A DNA stretch of 17,523 nt from CAKSHC01 sp045631845. Lineage in GTDB: Bacteria; Bacillota; Clostridia; Oscillospirales; UMGS1783. The stretch lies in the NCBI GenBank assembly GCA_045631845.1, contig JAZQVM010000054.1, forward strand, positions 1 through 17,523, written 5' to 3'. The position numbers were made by a program, and so were the translations under genes. Positions 1 to 5,818 of the stretch are shown here, piece after piece (within the stretch, counting starts at the first letter, position 1; each line of letters opens with the position of its first letter). The notes under the pieces were generated by a model. The model ran no database searches, had not been told where the DNA came from, and saw only the letters and a list, made by a program, of their open reading frames with translations.

Positions 1-404
1 TTGCCCCCGATCGAAGAATCGACCTGCGAGAGCAGGGTGGTGGGGATGTTATAAAAGTCAATGCCGCGCATGTAGGAAGCGGCGGCAAACCCCGCCAAAT
101 CTCCGACCACACCGCCGCCCACCGCCACCACGCAGTCCTTGCGGGTGAAATTCTCCTGCAACATGGTGCGGCAGAGTTCTTCAAAGGTGGCCAGACTCTT
201 GTGCGCCTCGCCCTGCTCAATGGTAACAATAACAGGCGATTGGCATTGTTCGGCTACCGTCTGTGCGTAGTGAGCCGGTACGCCGGAATCGGTCACGATC
301 AGTACGCGGCGGTTCAGATTGAGCAAAGAAGCGGCACGGGAGAGTGCGCCACGCGCAATGGTAATATCATAGGATTGATGGGGCAGAGTGACAGTCAGTG
401 TCAT
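1..404 (-). CDS. aroB: 3-dehydroquinate synthase, N-terminal part (runs off left edge)
   Basis: Shikimate pathway enzyme that converts DAHP to 3-dehydroquinate, using NAD and a divalent metal in the cytoplasm. The first 134 codons are present, read leftward from the ATG at 404, and the gene continues past base 1. The translation begins MTLTVTLPHQSYDITIARG and includes the NAD-binding stretch VVAVGGGVVGDLAGFAASY followed by MRGIDFYNIPTTLLSQVDSS, which are AroB hallmarks. An AGGTG ribosome binding site overlaps the pheA stop (TGAGGTG), and only 8 bases separate the two genes, so it is the third gene of the aminotransferase-pheA-aroB operon. The metal-ligand residues and C-terminal domain lie outside the window, so completeness cannot be judged. 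Confidence 0.93.
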   Translation of the reverse strand, partial: MTLTVTLPHQSYDITIARGALSRAASLLNLNRRVLIVTDSGVPAHYAQTVAEQCQSPVIVTIEQGEAHKSLATFEELCRTMLQENFTRKDCVVAVGGGVVGDLAGFAAASYMRGIDFYNIPTTLLSQVDSSIGG

Positions 405-412
405 AACGCACC

Positions 413-1504
413 TCACAGTTTGGTTTGATGGGAAAAGCGACCGACAATGCGGAGTTTATCGCACACCTGAGCCAGTTCCTGCATCATCCGCTTACCCTGC
501 TCGGTCTTGGTATTGCCGTCGGCTTCCACATAGAAATAGTACTGCCACAGCAGTTCCTTCATGGGACGGGAACGCAATGTGCGCATGTTGAACCCGCAGT
601 CACCGATAATCTGAATGGCTTTCGCTAACGCACCCGCCTCGTTACGGACGGTAAAGACCAAGATAAACTGATCATCCCGCGCGCCCGCCGAATCTTCTTC
701 CACACGGGAAAAGACGGCAAAACGGGTGGTGTTGGTATTGCTTTCGTTGATATGGCTTTCTAAAATTTTAAGCCCGTACAACTCGGCCGTGTCACGGCTG
801 GCAATGGCGGCAATGTGCGGATCGCCCTTGTCCAGCAGCTTCTTGGCGGCCACGGCAGTATTGGAGGCCGAACGGGCCTCAAAATGATTGCGGTCTATGT
901 ATTTGGCGCATTGAGCCAAGGCCTGCGGATGGGAAATCACGGTGGTGATCCCGTCACGGTCGGCCTCGGGCAGACCGATCAGATTGTGGGTGATCTCCAG
1001 TTCATAAATGCCGTTGACATGAAGCGGCCCCGAAAAGAGCAAATCCACCACCTGCGACACCTCGCCCGCATAACTGTTCTCAATGGGCAATACGGCGCAG
1101 TCGCAGTCGCCGTTTACAACCGCCTGATAAGCCTCTCCGAAACTCTCAAAGGCAATCTTCTCGGCATCGGCAAAAATCTTGCGGGAGGCAATGTAGGCAA
1201 AAGCCCCCTCCACGCCGCAATAGGCCACCTTCAGTCCGTGTTGCAGCTGATGTTGATACTGGCGGGACAGGCTCATGTTGTTGCGCAGAAAATTCACATA
1301 GAAACTGCGCAAGGTTTCATCCTCCACCAGCGTAGAGTTGCGGGCAATCACCTGCTCCTCACGGGCGGCATCCAGCACGGGCAGACCGTGCTCAATCTTA
1401 TATTCGCTCACCTGCTGTACCGCCTGCATACGCTGTACGAACAGGTCAGCCATCTGCTTGTCAATATCGTTGATGGATTGACGGGCTTGTTCTAATTTAT
1501 TCAT
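413..1504 (-). CDS. pheA: Bifunctional chorismate mutase / prephenate dehydratase (P-protein)
   Basis: Converts chorismate to prephenate and then to phenylpyruvate, the committed route to phenylalanine. In the 363 residues: an AroQ-type chorismate mutase helical domain at about 1-88 (candidate active-site R8, K36, D45, R48, E49); prephenate dehydratase from about 92 (YCGVEGAFAY) to about 268, including the catalytic TTRF motif at 259-262; and a C-terminal ACT domain at about 279-360 with GAL (291-293) and RSRP (311-314), the phenylalanine-binding signature that usually gives feedback inhibition. Length is normal for the fusion. The ATG overlaps the end of the upstream aminotransferase by 8 bases (ATGAATAA), with GGAG placed 7 bases ahead, so translation is probably coupled. 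No damage is visible. Confidence 0.96.
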   Translation of the reverse strand: MNKLEQARQSINDIDKQMADLFVQRMQAVQQVSEYKIEHGLPVLDAAREEQVIARNSTLVEDETLRSFYVNFLRNNMSLSRQYQHQLQHGLKVAYCGVEGAFAYIASRKIFADAEKIAFESFGEAYQAVVNGDCDCAVLPIENSYAGEVSQVVDLLFSGPLHVNGIYELEITHNLIGLPEADRDGITTVISHPQALAQCAKYIDRNHFEARSASNTAVAAKKLLDKGDPHIAAIASRDTAELYGLKILESHINESNTNTTRFAVFSRVEEDSAGARDDQFILVFTVRNEAGALAKAIQIIGDCGFNMRTLRSRPMKELLWQYYFYVEADGNTKTEQGKRMMQELAQVCDKLRIVGRFSHQTKL

Positions 1505-2684
1505 GGATAAACTCCTTTGCTAATCGCTTGAAGGCCGGCAGAGCACGGCGAATGGTATCGGTATCCACACAGTAGGAAATGCGCAAATATCCCGACACCC
1601 CAAAACTGTCCGACGGCACCAATAACAGGTCATATTTCTTGGCCGCCTCTGAAAAGGCACGGGCATCGGCCATGGGGGACTTGACAAAGAGATAAAAAGC
1701 CCCGTCGGGTCGAGCCACCGTAAAGCCCATGTCGGTCAACGCCCCGCACAGCAGGTCACGGTTGCGCTTGTAGATGCTCAGATCCCCCGTCTGCCCCGAA
1801 ACAAAGGGAAGCAACCGCTGAAACAGAGCAGGAGCACAAACAAAACCCAGTGCTCGTCCCGCCCCGCACAGCGAAGCGTAAACCCCTTGCCAATCTTCAC
1901 AAGCGGGATTAACCAGCAGATACCCAATGCGCTCACCCGCCAAGGAGAGGGACTTACTATATGAGTAACAAACGATGGTATTTTCATAGTATTTCGGTAA
2001 AAACGGTACCGCAACCCCATCGTATACCAACTCCCGATAAGGCTCGTCGGCAATCAGGTAGATGGGATGTCCGTAGGTCTGTTCGGCCTTACGCAGAATA
2101 TCCGCCAGCCGCTCAATCGGCTCGGCACGGTACACCACACCCGAAGGATTGTTGGGCGAATTGAGGATGATAGCGGCCGTCTTTTCGGTAATGGCCGCGG
2201 CAATGCCCTCGATATTCAAATCAAAATCGGGCTCACTTCCGGCCACTGCCACAGGCACCCCGCCCGCCGTCTCAATAAATACGGGATATTCGGGGAAATA
2301 GGGCGCAGGTACGATCACCTCTTGTTCCTGTTCCACCAAAGCCGAGAGCGCAATGGTCAAAGAAGCCGCCGCCCCGCAGGTTAAATACAAATGCTCCGCC
2401 CCGATCGCCGTGCCAAACCGCCGACTCAGATCCTCAGCCACCGCCGCTCGCACCGCAGGATCGCCCGCCGCCGAGGTGTACCCGTGCACAGCCAGCGGAT
2501 CGCCCGCCAAAAGCTCCTGTAAGGCCGCCGTCACCGTGGGCGGTGTTGGTATGCTCGGATTGCCAATGCTGAAATCAAACACCCGATCGGCTCCAATCTC
2601 GGCCTTGCGCTTCATCCCATATTCAAATAACTCCCGAATCTCCGAGCGATGCTCGCCCAAACGCCGCATCCGTGTCCGATCCAT
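1497..2684 (-). CDS. Class I/II PLP-dependent aminotransferase (probably aspartate/aromatic type)
   Basis: First gene of the aromatic operon. Numbered from the chosen start (395 aa), it has the fold-type I landmarks: substrate region SIGNPS (39-44), NSPNNPSG (175-182), ADEPYRE with D213 contacting the PLP nitrogen, SYSKS with K244 as Schiff-base lysine, GERIGY with phosphate-binding R252, and YLRISYC near the C-terminus for the substrate carboxylate. The family includes aspartate and aromatic transaminases. Sitting ahead of pheA suggests it transaminates phenylpyruvate, but sequence alone cannot fix the substrate. The ATG at 2684 is chosen because AAAAGGAGAT lies 4 bases upstream. An in-frame ATG at 2717 would add 11 residues but has no ribosome binding site and lies within a leader palindrome. 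Confidence 0.92.
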   Translation of the reverse strand: MDRTRMRRLGEHRSEIRELFEYGMKRKAEIGADRVFDFSIGNPSIPTPPTVTAALQELLAGDPLAVHGYTSAAGDPAVRAAVAEDLSRRFGTAIGAEHLYLTCGAAASLTIALSALVEQEQEVIVPAPYFPEYPVFIETAGGVPVAVAGSEPDFDLNIEGIAAAITEKTAAIILNSPNNPSGVVYRAEPIERLADILRKAEQTYGHPIYLIADEPYRELVYDGVAVPFLPKYYENTIVCYSYSKSLSLAGERIGYLLVNPACEDWQGVYASLCGAGRALGFVCAPALFQRLLPFVSGQTGDLSIYKRNRDLLCGALTDMGFTVARPDGAFYLFVKSPMADARAFSEAAKKYDLLLVPSDSFGVSGYLRISYCVDTDTIRRALPAFKRLAKEFIHE

Positions 2685-2688
2685 CTTG

Positions 2689-2698
2689 ATCTCCTTTT
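2689..2698 (-). promoter_or_regulatory. Ribosome binding site that fixes the aminotransferase start
   Basis: On the minus strand AAAAGGAGAT precedes the ATG at 2684. This favours that codon over the in-frame ATG at 2717. Confidence 0.85.
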
Positions 2699-2715
2699 GG
2701 TTAACATCGTTAACC
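2699..2715. repeat. Perfect inverted repeat in the aminotransferase leader, candidate operator or hairpin
   Basis: GGTTAAC-ATC-GTTAACC has 7-base arms and a 3-base spacer, immediately upstream of the aminotransferase ribosome binding site and downstream of its predicted transcription start. It could be a DNA operator for the adjacent TetR-type regulator or a small RNA hairpin beside the Shine-Dalgarno. Function is inferred. Confidence 0.6.
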
Positions 2716-2720
2716 ATTTG

Positions 2721-2741
2721 TAGTATATTATTATTATACTA
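2721..2741. promoter_or_regulatory. Inverted repeat over the aminotransferase -10 box, candidate TetR operator
   Basis: TAGTATA-N7-TATACTA has perfect 7-base arms and spans 21 bp, a size typical of TetR-family operators. It contains the -10 hexamer of the aminotransferase promoter, so a protein bound here would block that promoter. AT-rich arms near a -10 box can arise by chance, so this is a candidate only. Confidence 0.45.
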
Positions 2742-2760
2742 AAAAATCCGCTGTTGTCAA
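2733..2760 (-). promoter_or_regulatory. Promoter of the aminotransferase-pheA-aroB operon
   Basis: On the minus strand TTGACA (2760-2755), a 16-bp spacer and TATAAT (2738-2733). Both hexamers match the sigma-A consensus exactly. The -35 overlaps the -35 of the divergent tetR-type promoter. Confidence 0.85.
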
Positions 2761-2782
2761 CCATATTTAGATGTGGTATACT
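2754..2782 (+). promoter_or_regulatory. Promoter of the TetR-type regulator
   Basis: TTGTCA (2754-2759), 17-bp spacer, TATACT (2777-2782), about 18 bases ahead of the regulator start. Its -35 shares five bases with the opposing -35, so two polymerase holoenzymes could not occupy both promoters together. Confidence 0.8.
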
Positions 2783-2799
2783 GAAAAAGAGGTGAGAAT

Positions 2800-3324
2800 A
2801 TGGAATCCTATACCGTACGTGAACAACTGATTGCCGCAGGCATCGTCGAGCTGGAGGCTCACGGCATGGCCGACTTCTCTTTGCGCCGCATCTCTGCCGC
2901 CTGCAACCTCTCCTGCGCCGCCCCCTATAAGCATTTCAAAGGCAAGGAAGACCTCATCGAGGCCATCTTCGCCCATATCCATAACCAGCTCGAGCTTCTC
3001 CTCCAGCAGATCCGTCAGGTGCACCGCGAGCCCAAGGAACAACTGGTCGAAAGCTGTCTGGCCTATATCCGCTTCTGTATCGCCAACCCCCACTTCCGCG
3101 CCGTGCTCATGTTATCGGGGCGCCGCCTGCCGCTGGCCGACACAGTCGAACGCCTCTTGCCCCTCTGCCTGCCCGCCCTCTCGACACAGGAGCGGCAAGA
3201 CCGAGGCTTCTGCATCCGCTCGGTCGCCTATGGCGCCACCCTCATGATCGAAAGCGGCGAGGTGGAGTATACCGACTCCACCATGTCCCGCATAAAACAA
3301 AGCCTAATAAACCAACTCGCATGA
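2800..3324 (+). CDS. TetR/AcrR-family transcriptional regulator
   Basis: A 174-residue DNA-binding protein. The N-terminal TetR_N domain covers about 6-56, with the helix-turn-helix at about 27-46 (FSLRRISAACNLSCAAPYKHF) followed by KGKEDLIEAIF, the typical end of the domain. The remaining 115 or so residues are an all-helical ligand/dimer domain that cannot be assigned a ligand. The start is supported by AGAGGTGAG a few bases upstream and a well-formed promoter. It is divergent from the aromatic amino acid operon, and palindromes lie in the shared region, so control of itself and of that operon is plausible. TetR proteins often control transporters, but no transporter is adjacent. Codon use is GC-rich, like its left-hand neighbours. 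Confidence 0.9.
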   Translation: MESYTVREQLIAAGIVELEAHGMADFSLRRISAACNLSCAAPYKHFKGKEDLIEAIFAHIHNQLELLLQQIRQVHREPKEQLVESCLAYIRFCIANPHFRAVLMLSGRRLPLADTVERLLPLCLPALSTQERQDRGFCIRSVAYGATLMIESGEVEYTDSTMSRIKQSLINQLA

Positions 3325-3325
3325 A

Positions 3326-3351
3326 AAAAGCACCGCATCTGCGGTGCTTTT
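3326..3351. terminator. Bidirectional rho-independent terminator between convergent genes
   Basis: AAAAGCACCGCA pairs perfectly with TGCGGTGCTTTT around a TC centre, giving A and T tracts on both sides. It begins 2 bases after the TetR-type stop and ends 4 bases before the stop of the convergent membrane protein gene, so it can serve both. Confidence 0.9.
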
Positions 3352-3354
3352 GTT

Positions 3355-3690
3355 TTACTCTTTGTTGTTTTCATCTGTGGGAATATCTTTCTTCCTGTCT
3401 TCCGTAATAATATAGGCGACCACAGCGGCTAAACCAATCAGCGCAACCCCCATAATAATCCATATCCAGCCAAGATTAGCCTTGGATTGCTCATTATTTA
3501 TCGTTATGTTTGGCTCAGATTTATTGATGTCGACATAAGTGCTCACTGTATTATCCGTGGCATCTGTGTTCAAACAAATATAAGTAATGGCTGTACGGGC
3601 CGCGGCATGGGCATCAACAGTAAATAGGTTTTGAGATATCGGCGAGATACCCATTATTACCACCAGCAAACATGATAAAACCTTCTTCAT
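3355..3690 (-). CDS. Small membrane-anchored protein with signal peptide, unknown function
   Basis: I do not recognise a family. The 111 residues show a Sec-type signal peptide (MKK, hydrophobic 4-18, likely cleavage after AHA at 29), an extracellular stretch of about 42 residues rich in N, T, D and S with one cysteine (C39), a transmembrane helix at 73-95 starting LGWIWIIMGVALIG, and a short charged cytoplasmic tail (TEDRKKDIPTDENNKE). AAAGGAGATT precedes the ATG, and a perfect consensus promoter lies 48-76 bases upstream, so expression is probably real. It is more AT-rich than its neighbours. It is divergent from an XRE regulator whose likely operators flank its promoter, suggesting tight repression. 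Roles in envelope stress, cell-cell signalling or a toxin-like system are all only possibilities. Confidence 0.78.
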   Translation of the reverse strand: MKKVLSCLLVVIMGISPISQNLFTVDAHAAARTAITYICLNTDATDNTVSTYVDINKSEPNITINNEQSKANLGWIWIIMGVALIGLAAVVAYIITEDRKKDIPTDENNKE

Positions 3691-3737
3691 TTTAATCTCC
3701 TTTGCATCAAAAATTCCATCTATAAGTAGATAAATCT

Positions 3738-3766
3738 ATTATAAATGCGAAATATTCGTATGTCAA
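3738..3766 (-). promoter_or_regulatory. Perfect-consensus promoter of the small membrane protein
   Basis: On the minus strand TTGACA (3766-3761), exactly 17 bp, then TATAAT (3743-3738). A promoter this strong usually needs a repressor, which fits the flanking operator-like repeats. Confidence 0.88.
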
Positions 3767-3778
3767 GACGAAAATTCG
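3748..3778. promoter_or_regulatory. Paired CGAA..TTCG operator-like sites
   Basis: Site 1 is CGAAATATTCG (3748-3758) and site 2 is CGAAAATTCG (3769-3778). Their centres are about 20.5 bp apart, close to two helical turns, so both would present on the same DNA face. They bracket the -35 box of the membrane-protein promoter; outer arms ATGCGAA and TTCGCAT make the whole element (3745-3781) symmetric. Binding by the adjacent XRE protein is inferred. Confidence 0.6.
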
Positions 3779-3809
3779 CATTACTGGCGGTTTTTCAATT
3801 ATGGAAATT

Positions 3810-3818
3810 TGGTACAAT
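3810..3818 (+). promoter_or_regulatory. Probable extended -10 promoter of the XRE regulator
   Basis: TGGTACAAT is an extended -10 (TGn plus TACAAT) 16 bases before the regulator ATG. No good -35 is present (TTTTCA or TTTTTC at poor spacing). The predicted leader is only about 10 bases, with AGGGTG as ribosome binding site. Confidence 0.5.
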
Positions 3819-3834
3819 AAAATAGGGTGATAAA

Positions 3835-4161
3835 ATGAAATTGGATTATACCTTAATCGGGAAAAGAATTGCTCGCCGCCGTAAAGAATTGGGACTTAAG
3901 CAGGCGCAGGTTTGCGAAATGGCCGATATCAATGACAAGTATTTATCGAGTATTGAGCGTGCCGTGTCTATCCCATCTTTGGAGGTACTCATGCGGCTGG
4001 CACTGGTGTTGGACACCACGCCCGACGAGTTTTTGACCGGCAGCATCCGCTATCACGAGGAAGAATGGCGCAACGTGGCCGAGGGGCTGCGGGGCATGAA
4101 CCATAAGCAGTTGAGTTTGGCCCGCAATTTCATCGAATGGCTTTCCGAACAGGAAATATAA
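3835..4161 (+). CDS. XRE-family helix-turn-helix regulator
   Basis: A 108-residue protein with a Cro/CI-type helix-turn-helix at about 8-67: IGKRIARRRKELGLKQAQVC, then the recognition region DINDKYLSSIER and the conserved ending PSLEVLMRLALVLDTTPDEFL. The C-terminal 40 residues (YHEEEWRNVAEGLRGMNHKQ onward) are helical and charged, perhaps for dimerisation; no sensor or peptidase domain is seen. AGGGTGA lies just before the ATG. Length and architecture suit a simple autoregulating repressor. Its divergent neighbour is the small signal-peptide protein, and the paired CGAA..TTCG sites between them are the obvious binding candidates. A strong terminator follows immediately, so it is monocistronic. 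Confidence 0.9.
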   Translation: MKLDYTLIGKRIARRRKELGLKQAQVCEMADINDKYLSSIERAVSIPSLEVLMRLALVLDTTPDEFLTGSIRYHEEEWRNVAEGLRGMNHKQLSLARNFIEWLSEQEI

Positions 4162-4202
4162 AAAAACGAAGACGACTTCCCTACGAAGTGTCTTCGTTTT
4201 TT
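4161..4202 (+). terminator. Rho-independent terminator of the XRE gene
   Basis: ACGAAGAC and ACTTC pair with GAAGT and GTCTTCGT, with one bulged G (4174) and loop CCTAC, flanked by A and T tracts. It begins at the last base of the stop codon. Confidence 0.88.
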
Positions 4203-4207
4203 GTTGC

Positions 4208-4274
4208 ACGGCAATGCCGTATATCGCACGGTACGTATATCGCATCGAAGATATATCGCTCGTGCGAAGCACGA
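4208..4274. repeat. Cluster of three 16-bp-spaced direct repeats between two small palindromes
   Basis: TATATCGC occurs at 4220, 4236 and 4252, exactly 16 bp apart, each followed by a different 8-base filler (ACGGTACG, ATCGAAGA, TCGTGCGA). The array is bordered by ACGGCA-A-TGCCGT (4208-4220) and TCGTGC-GAA-GCACGA (4260-4274). It is noncoding and lies between the XRE terminator and the glycosyltransferase terminator. It resembles short dispersed palindromic elements of bacterial intergenic DNA; family and function are unknown. Confidence 0.65.
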
Positions 4275-4282
4275 ATATAACA

Positions 4283-4310
4283 AAGGCGCACTCTTTACCG
4301 AGTGCGCCTT
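4283..4310 (-). terminator. Rho-independent terminator of the GT2 glycosyltransferase
   Basis: AAGGCGCACTC pairs perfectly with GAGTGCGCCTT around loop TTTACC, 7 bases beyond the glycosyltransferase stop. The U tract on the minus strand is short (TTTGTT). Confidence 0.8.
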
Positions 4311-4317
4311 AATGCTG

Positions 4318-5553
4318 TTACTTATTTTGGATTAGTGTGTCAATGCTGACGTTGCGGGAGTGCTGGATCGGCTGCCAGGTGAACTTGCGGTTTACCATGA
4401 TCAGGCAGTTGATGGGGATCCACGAGAGGATGAACAGGGTAAAGAGCAGCATGCCGCTCGGGGTCTCCTTGGCCGAATGGCCGTTGAGTTTCAGGATCAA
4501 AGCGCAAACGACAAGGCCGCAGACAAAGGTAAGCCCGAAGAGCAGCCAGCCGTAGGCGAAGATGTAGGAAAATACGTCGTCGAGTTTAATCCCCATAAGC
4601 GGGAAGGCCATCAGCATCAGCGTCATGCCAACCGAAACGACCTGCACGATGGGGGCCGAGTAGTTGAAAGCCATATCCAGGCAGGACACACGGCCGGTCT
4701 TGAAGAAGGTCTTGAACAACTTGCCGACATAGCTCATCCAGCATTGCAGGTTGCCCAGCGACCAGCGCTTGCGCTGACGGAAGGACACGCCGAAATTGGT
4801 GGGCTGTTCGTCGTAGGTTACCGCTTCTTCCACATATTCAATCTTTACGCCGTTGAGGGCGCAGATGCCGGTATATTCCACGTCTTCGGTCATGGTATGC
4901 GCATCAAAGCCGGTGATGGCCAGCGCTTCCTTGGTTACCATGAAGCCGGTGCCGTTGATGGAGGCCGACAGGCCAACACGGGAACGGGCACGGTTGAAGA
5001 AAAAGTTTTGCAGATAGTAGAACATCGAGTAGCCGGCGCTGATCCAGTTGTCGGCCAGGTTCTTGCTGTCACGCTTGCACTGGGCCACCTTGGCGCCGCA
5101 GTTCATAGCGTGATTCATGTGACGCAGATAATCGGGATGCACAATATTGTCAGCATCAAAGATGATAAAGGCATCAATATCCTCACGCTTGGTGTACTCC
5201 TCAAAGACGAGTTTGAGCACATCGCCCTTGGATTTAACAGTGTTGGGGCACTTGATGACCTCGCTGCCATGGCGGCGAGCCACATATTCGGTGTTATCGG
5301 TGCAGTTGTTCACCGCCGTGTAGATGGTGAAATGATCCCGATCGTAATTCTGATTATTCAGAGAGTCGATCAGGTTTCCGATAACCTCCGCCTCGTTACG
5401 GGCGGCAATGATGATAGCAAAGTTATTTTTCTTTTCGGTGTCAGACGGAGCGGTTTTCTTGGGGGCGGGAATAAAGGCCCACAGGCCGGTGAGAGCAAAG
5501 TACAGACCGTAGATCAGGGTAGCGATCAAAAGGACATAATACAAAATGACCAT
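4318..5553 (-). CDS. Membrane-bound processive-type family 2 glycosyltransferase
   Basis: A 411-residue inverting GT2 enzyme of the cellulose/hyaluronan/poly-GlcNAc synthase type, acting at the inner face of the membrane. Order: TM helix (3-28), GT-A catalytic domain (about 45-265), three C-terminal TM helices (about 298-320, 330-355, 367-388), then a WQPIQHSR tail. Catalytic landmarks are IIAARNEAEVI for nucleotide-sugar binding, FDADN with the DxD metal site (133-135), TMTED with the likely base at 222-224, and QRKRW (260-264), the QxxRW signature of processive synthases. The sugar and product cannot be told from sequence. No partner such as a PgaB, PilZ or export protein is adjacent, so it is probably a single-gene unit with its own promoter and terminator. 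AAGGAG precedes the ATG. Confidence 0.9.
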   Translation of the reverse strand: MVILYYVLLIATLIYGLYFALTGLWAFIPAPKKTAPSDTEKKNNFAIIIAARNEAEVIGNLIDSLNNQNYDRDHFTIYTAVNNCTDNTEYVARRHGSEVIKCPNTVKSKGDVLKLVFEEYTKREDIDAFIIFDADNIVHPDYLRHMNHAMNCGAKVAQCKRDSKNLADNWISAGYSMFYYLQNFFFNRARSRVGLSASINGTGFMVTKEALAITGFDAHTMTEDVEYTGICALNGVKIEYVEEAVTYDEQPTNFGVSFRQRKRWSLGNLQCWMSYVGKLFKTFFKTGRVSCLDMAFNYSAPIVQVVSVGMTLMLMAFPLMGIKLDDVFSYIFAYGWLLFGLTFVCGLVVCALILKLNGHSAKETPSGMLLFTLFILSWIPINCLIMVNRKFTWQPIQHSRNVSIDTLIQNK

Positions 5554-5592
5554 GATTGTTCTCCTTTCCGTTTGGCGATTTTACCGAACGAT

Positions 5593-5620
5593 ATTATACC
5601 ATTAAATTAGATTCTTTCAA
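5593..5620 (-). promoter_or_regulatory. Promoter of the GT2 glycosyltransferase
   Basis: On the minus strand TTGAAA (5620-5615), 16-bp spacer, TATAAT (5598-5593), about 40 bases ahead of the start codon. Confidence 0.78.
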
Positions 5621-5762
5621 TGAATAATTTATGAGTATTATTATTTTGGTCAATTTTTAAACAAAAACATCAAAATTCCAAGAGGAAATTGACGGAAATG
5701 TGCATAAACATAGAGAAATAATGACAGTATTGTAAGAACTTGGACATACTTTATTCACAAAT
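5621..5762. other. AT-rich intergenic stretch between the pfkA terminator and the GT2 promoter
   Basis: No credible gene is seen. The only notable structure is a spaced inverted repeat, GTCAATTT (5649-5656) and AAATTGAC (5686-5693), upstream of the glycosyltransferase promoter, which could be a regulatory site or chance in AT-rich DNA. Confidence 0.4.
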
Positions 5763-5795
5763 AAAAATCCGACCCTGTTTACGGATCGGATTTTT
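5763..5795 (-). terminator. Rho-independent terminator after pfkA
   Basis: AAAAATCCGA (5763-5772) pairs with TCGGATTTTT (5786-5795), and an inner CC/GG adds to the stem. On the minus strand it ends in five Ts, 24 bases beyond the pfkA stop. It is the only clear terminator found for the hprK-to-pfkA cluster. Confidence 0.88.
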
Positions 5796-5818
5796 CATAA
5801 TTCTCTATACCATTTGTT

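Noticed and set aside
2685..2732. T-box or other riboswitch ahead of the aromatic operon
   Set aside because: The leader from the predicted start to the ribosome binding site is only about 35 bases, too short for a T-box or known riboswitch, and no terminator/antiterminator is present.
2767..3300. Open frames overlapping the TetR-type gene in other frames (2767-3093 minus, 2831-3247 plus)
   Set aside because: The TetR frame has the helix-turn-helix, ribosome binding site and promoter; the others are low-complexity S/P/A-rich or antisense translations.
3355..4161. Classical toxin-antitoxin operon
   Set aside because: The genes are divergent rather than co-transcribed, the small protein has a signal peptide and ectodomain unlike known toxins, and no toxin family was recognised. 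Kept only as an open possibility.
4220..4267. Possible CRISPR array in the 16-bp periodic repeats
   Set aside because: Repeat cores are only 8 bp with 8-bp fillers, far below CRISPR repeat and spacer sizes, and no cas genes are nearby.
4360..5610. 416-aa open frame on the plus strand opposite the GT2 gene
   Set aside because: It is antisense to a gene with clear motifs, promoter and terminator, and its translation is rich in H, G and Q without recognisable domains. It arises from codon bias on the other strand.
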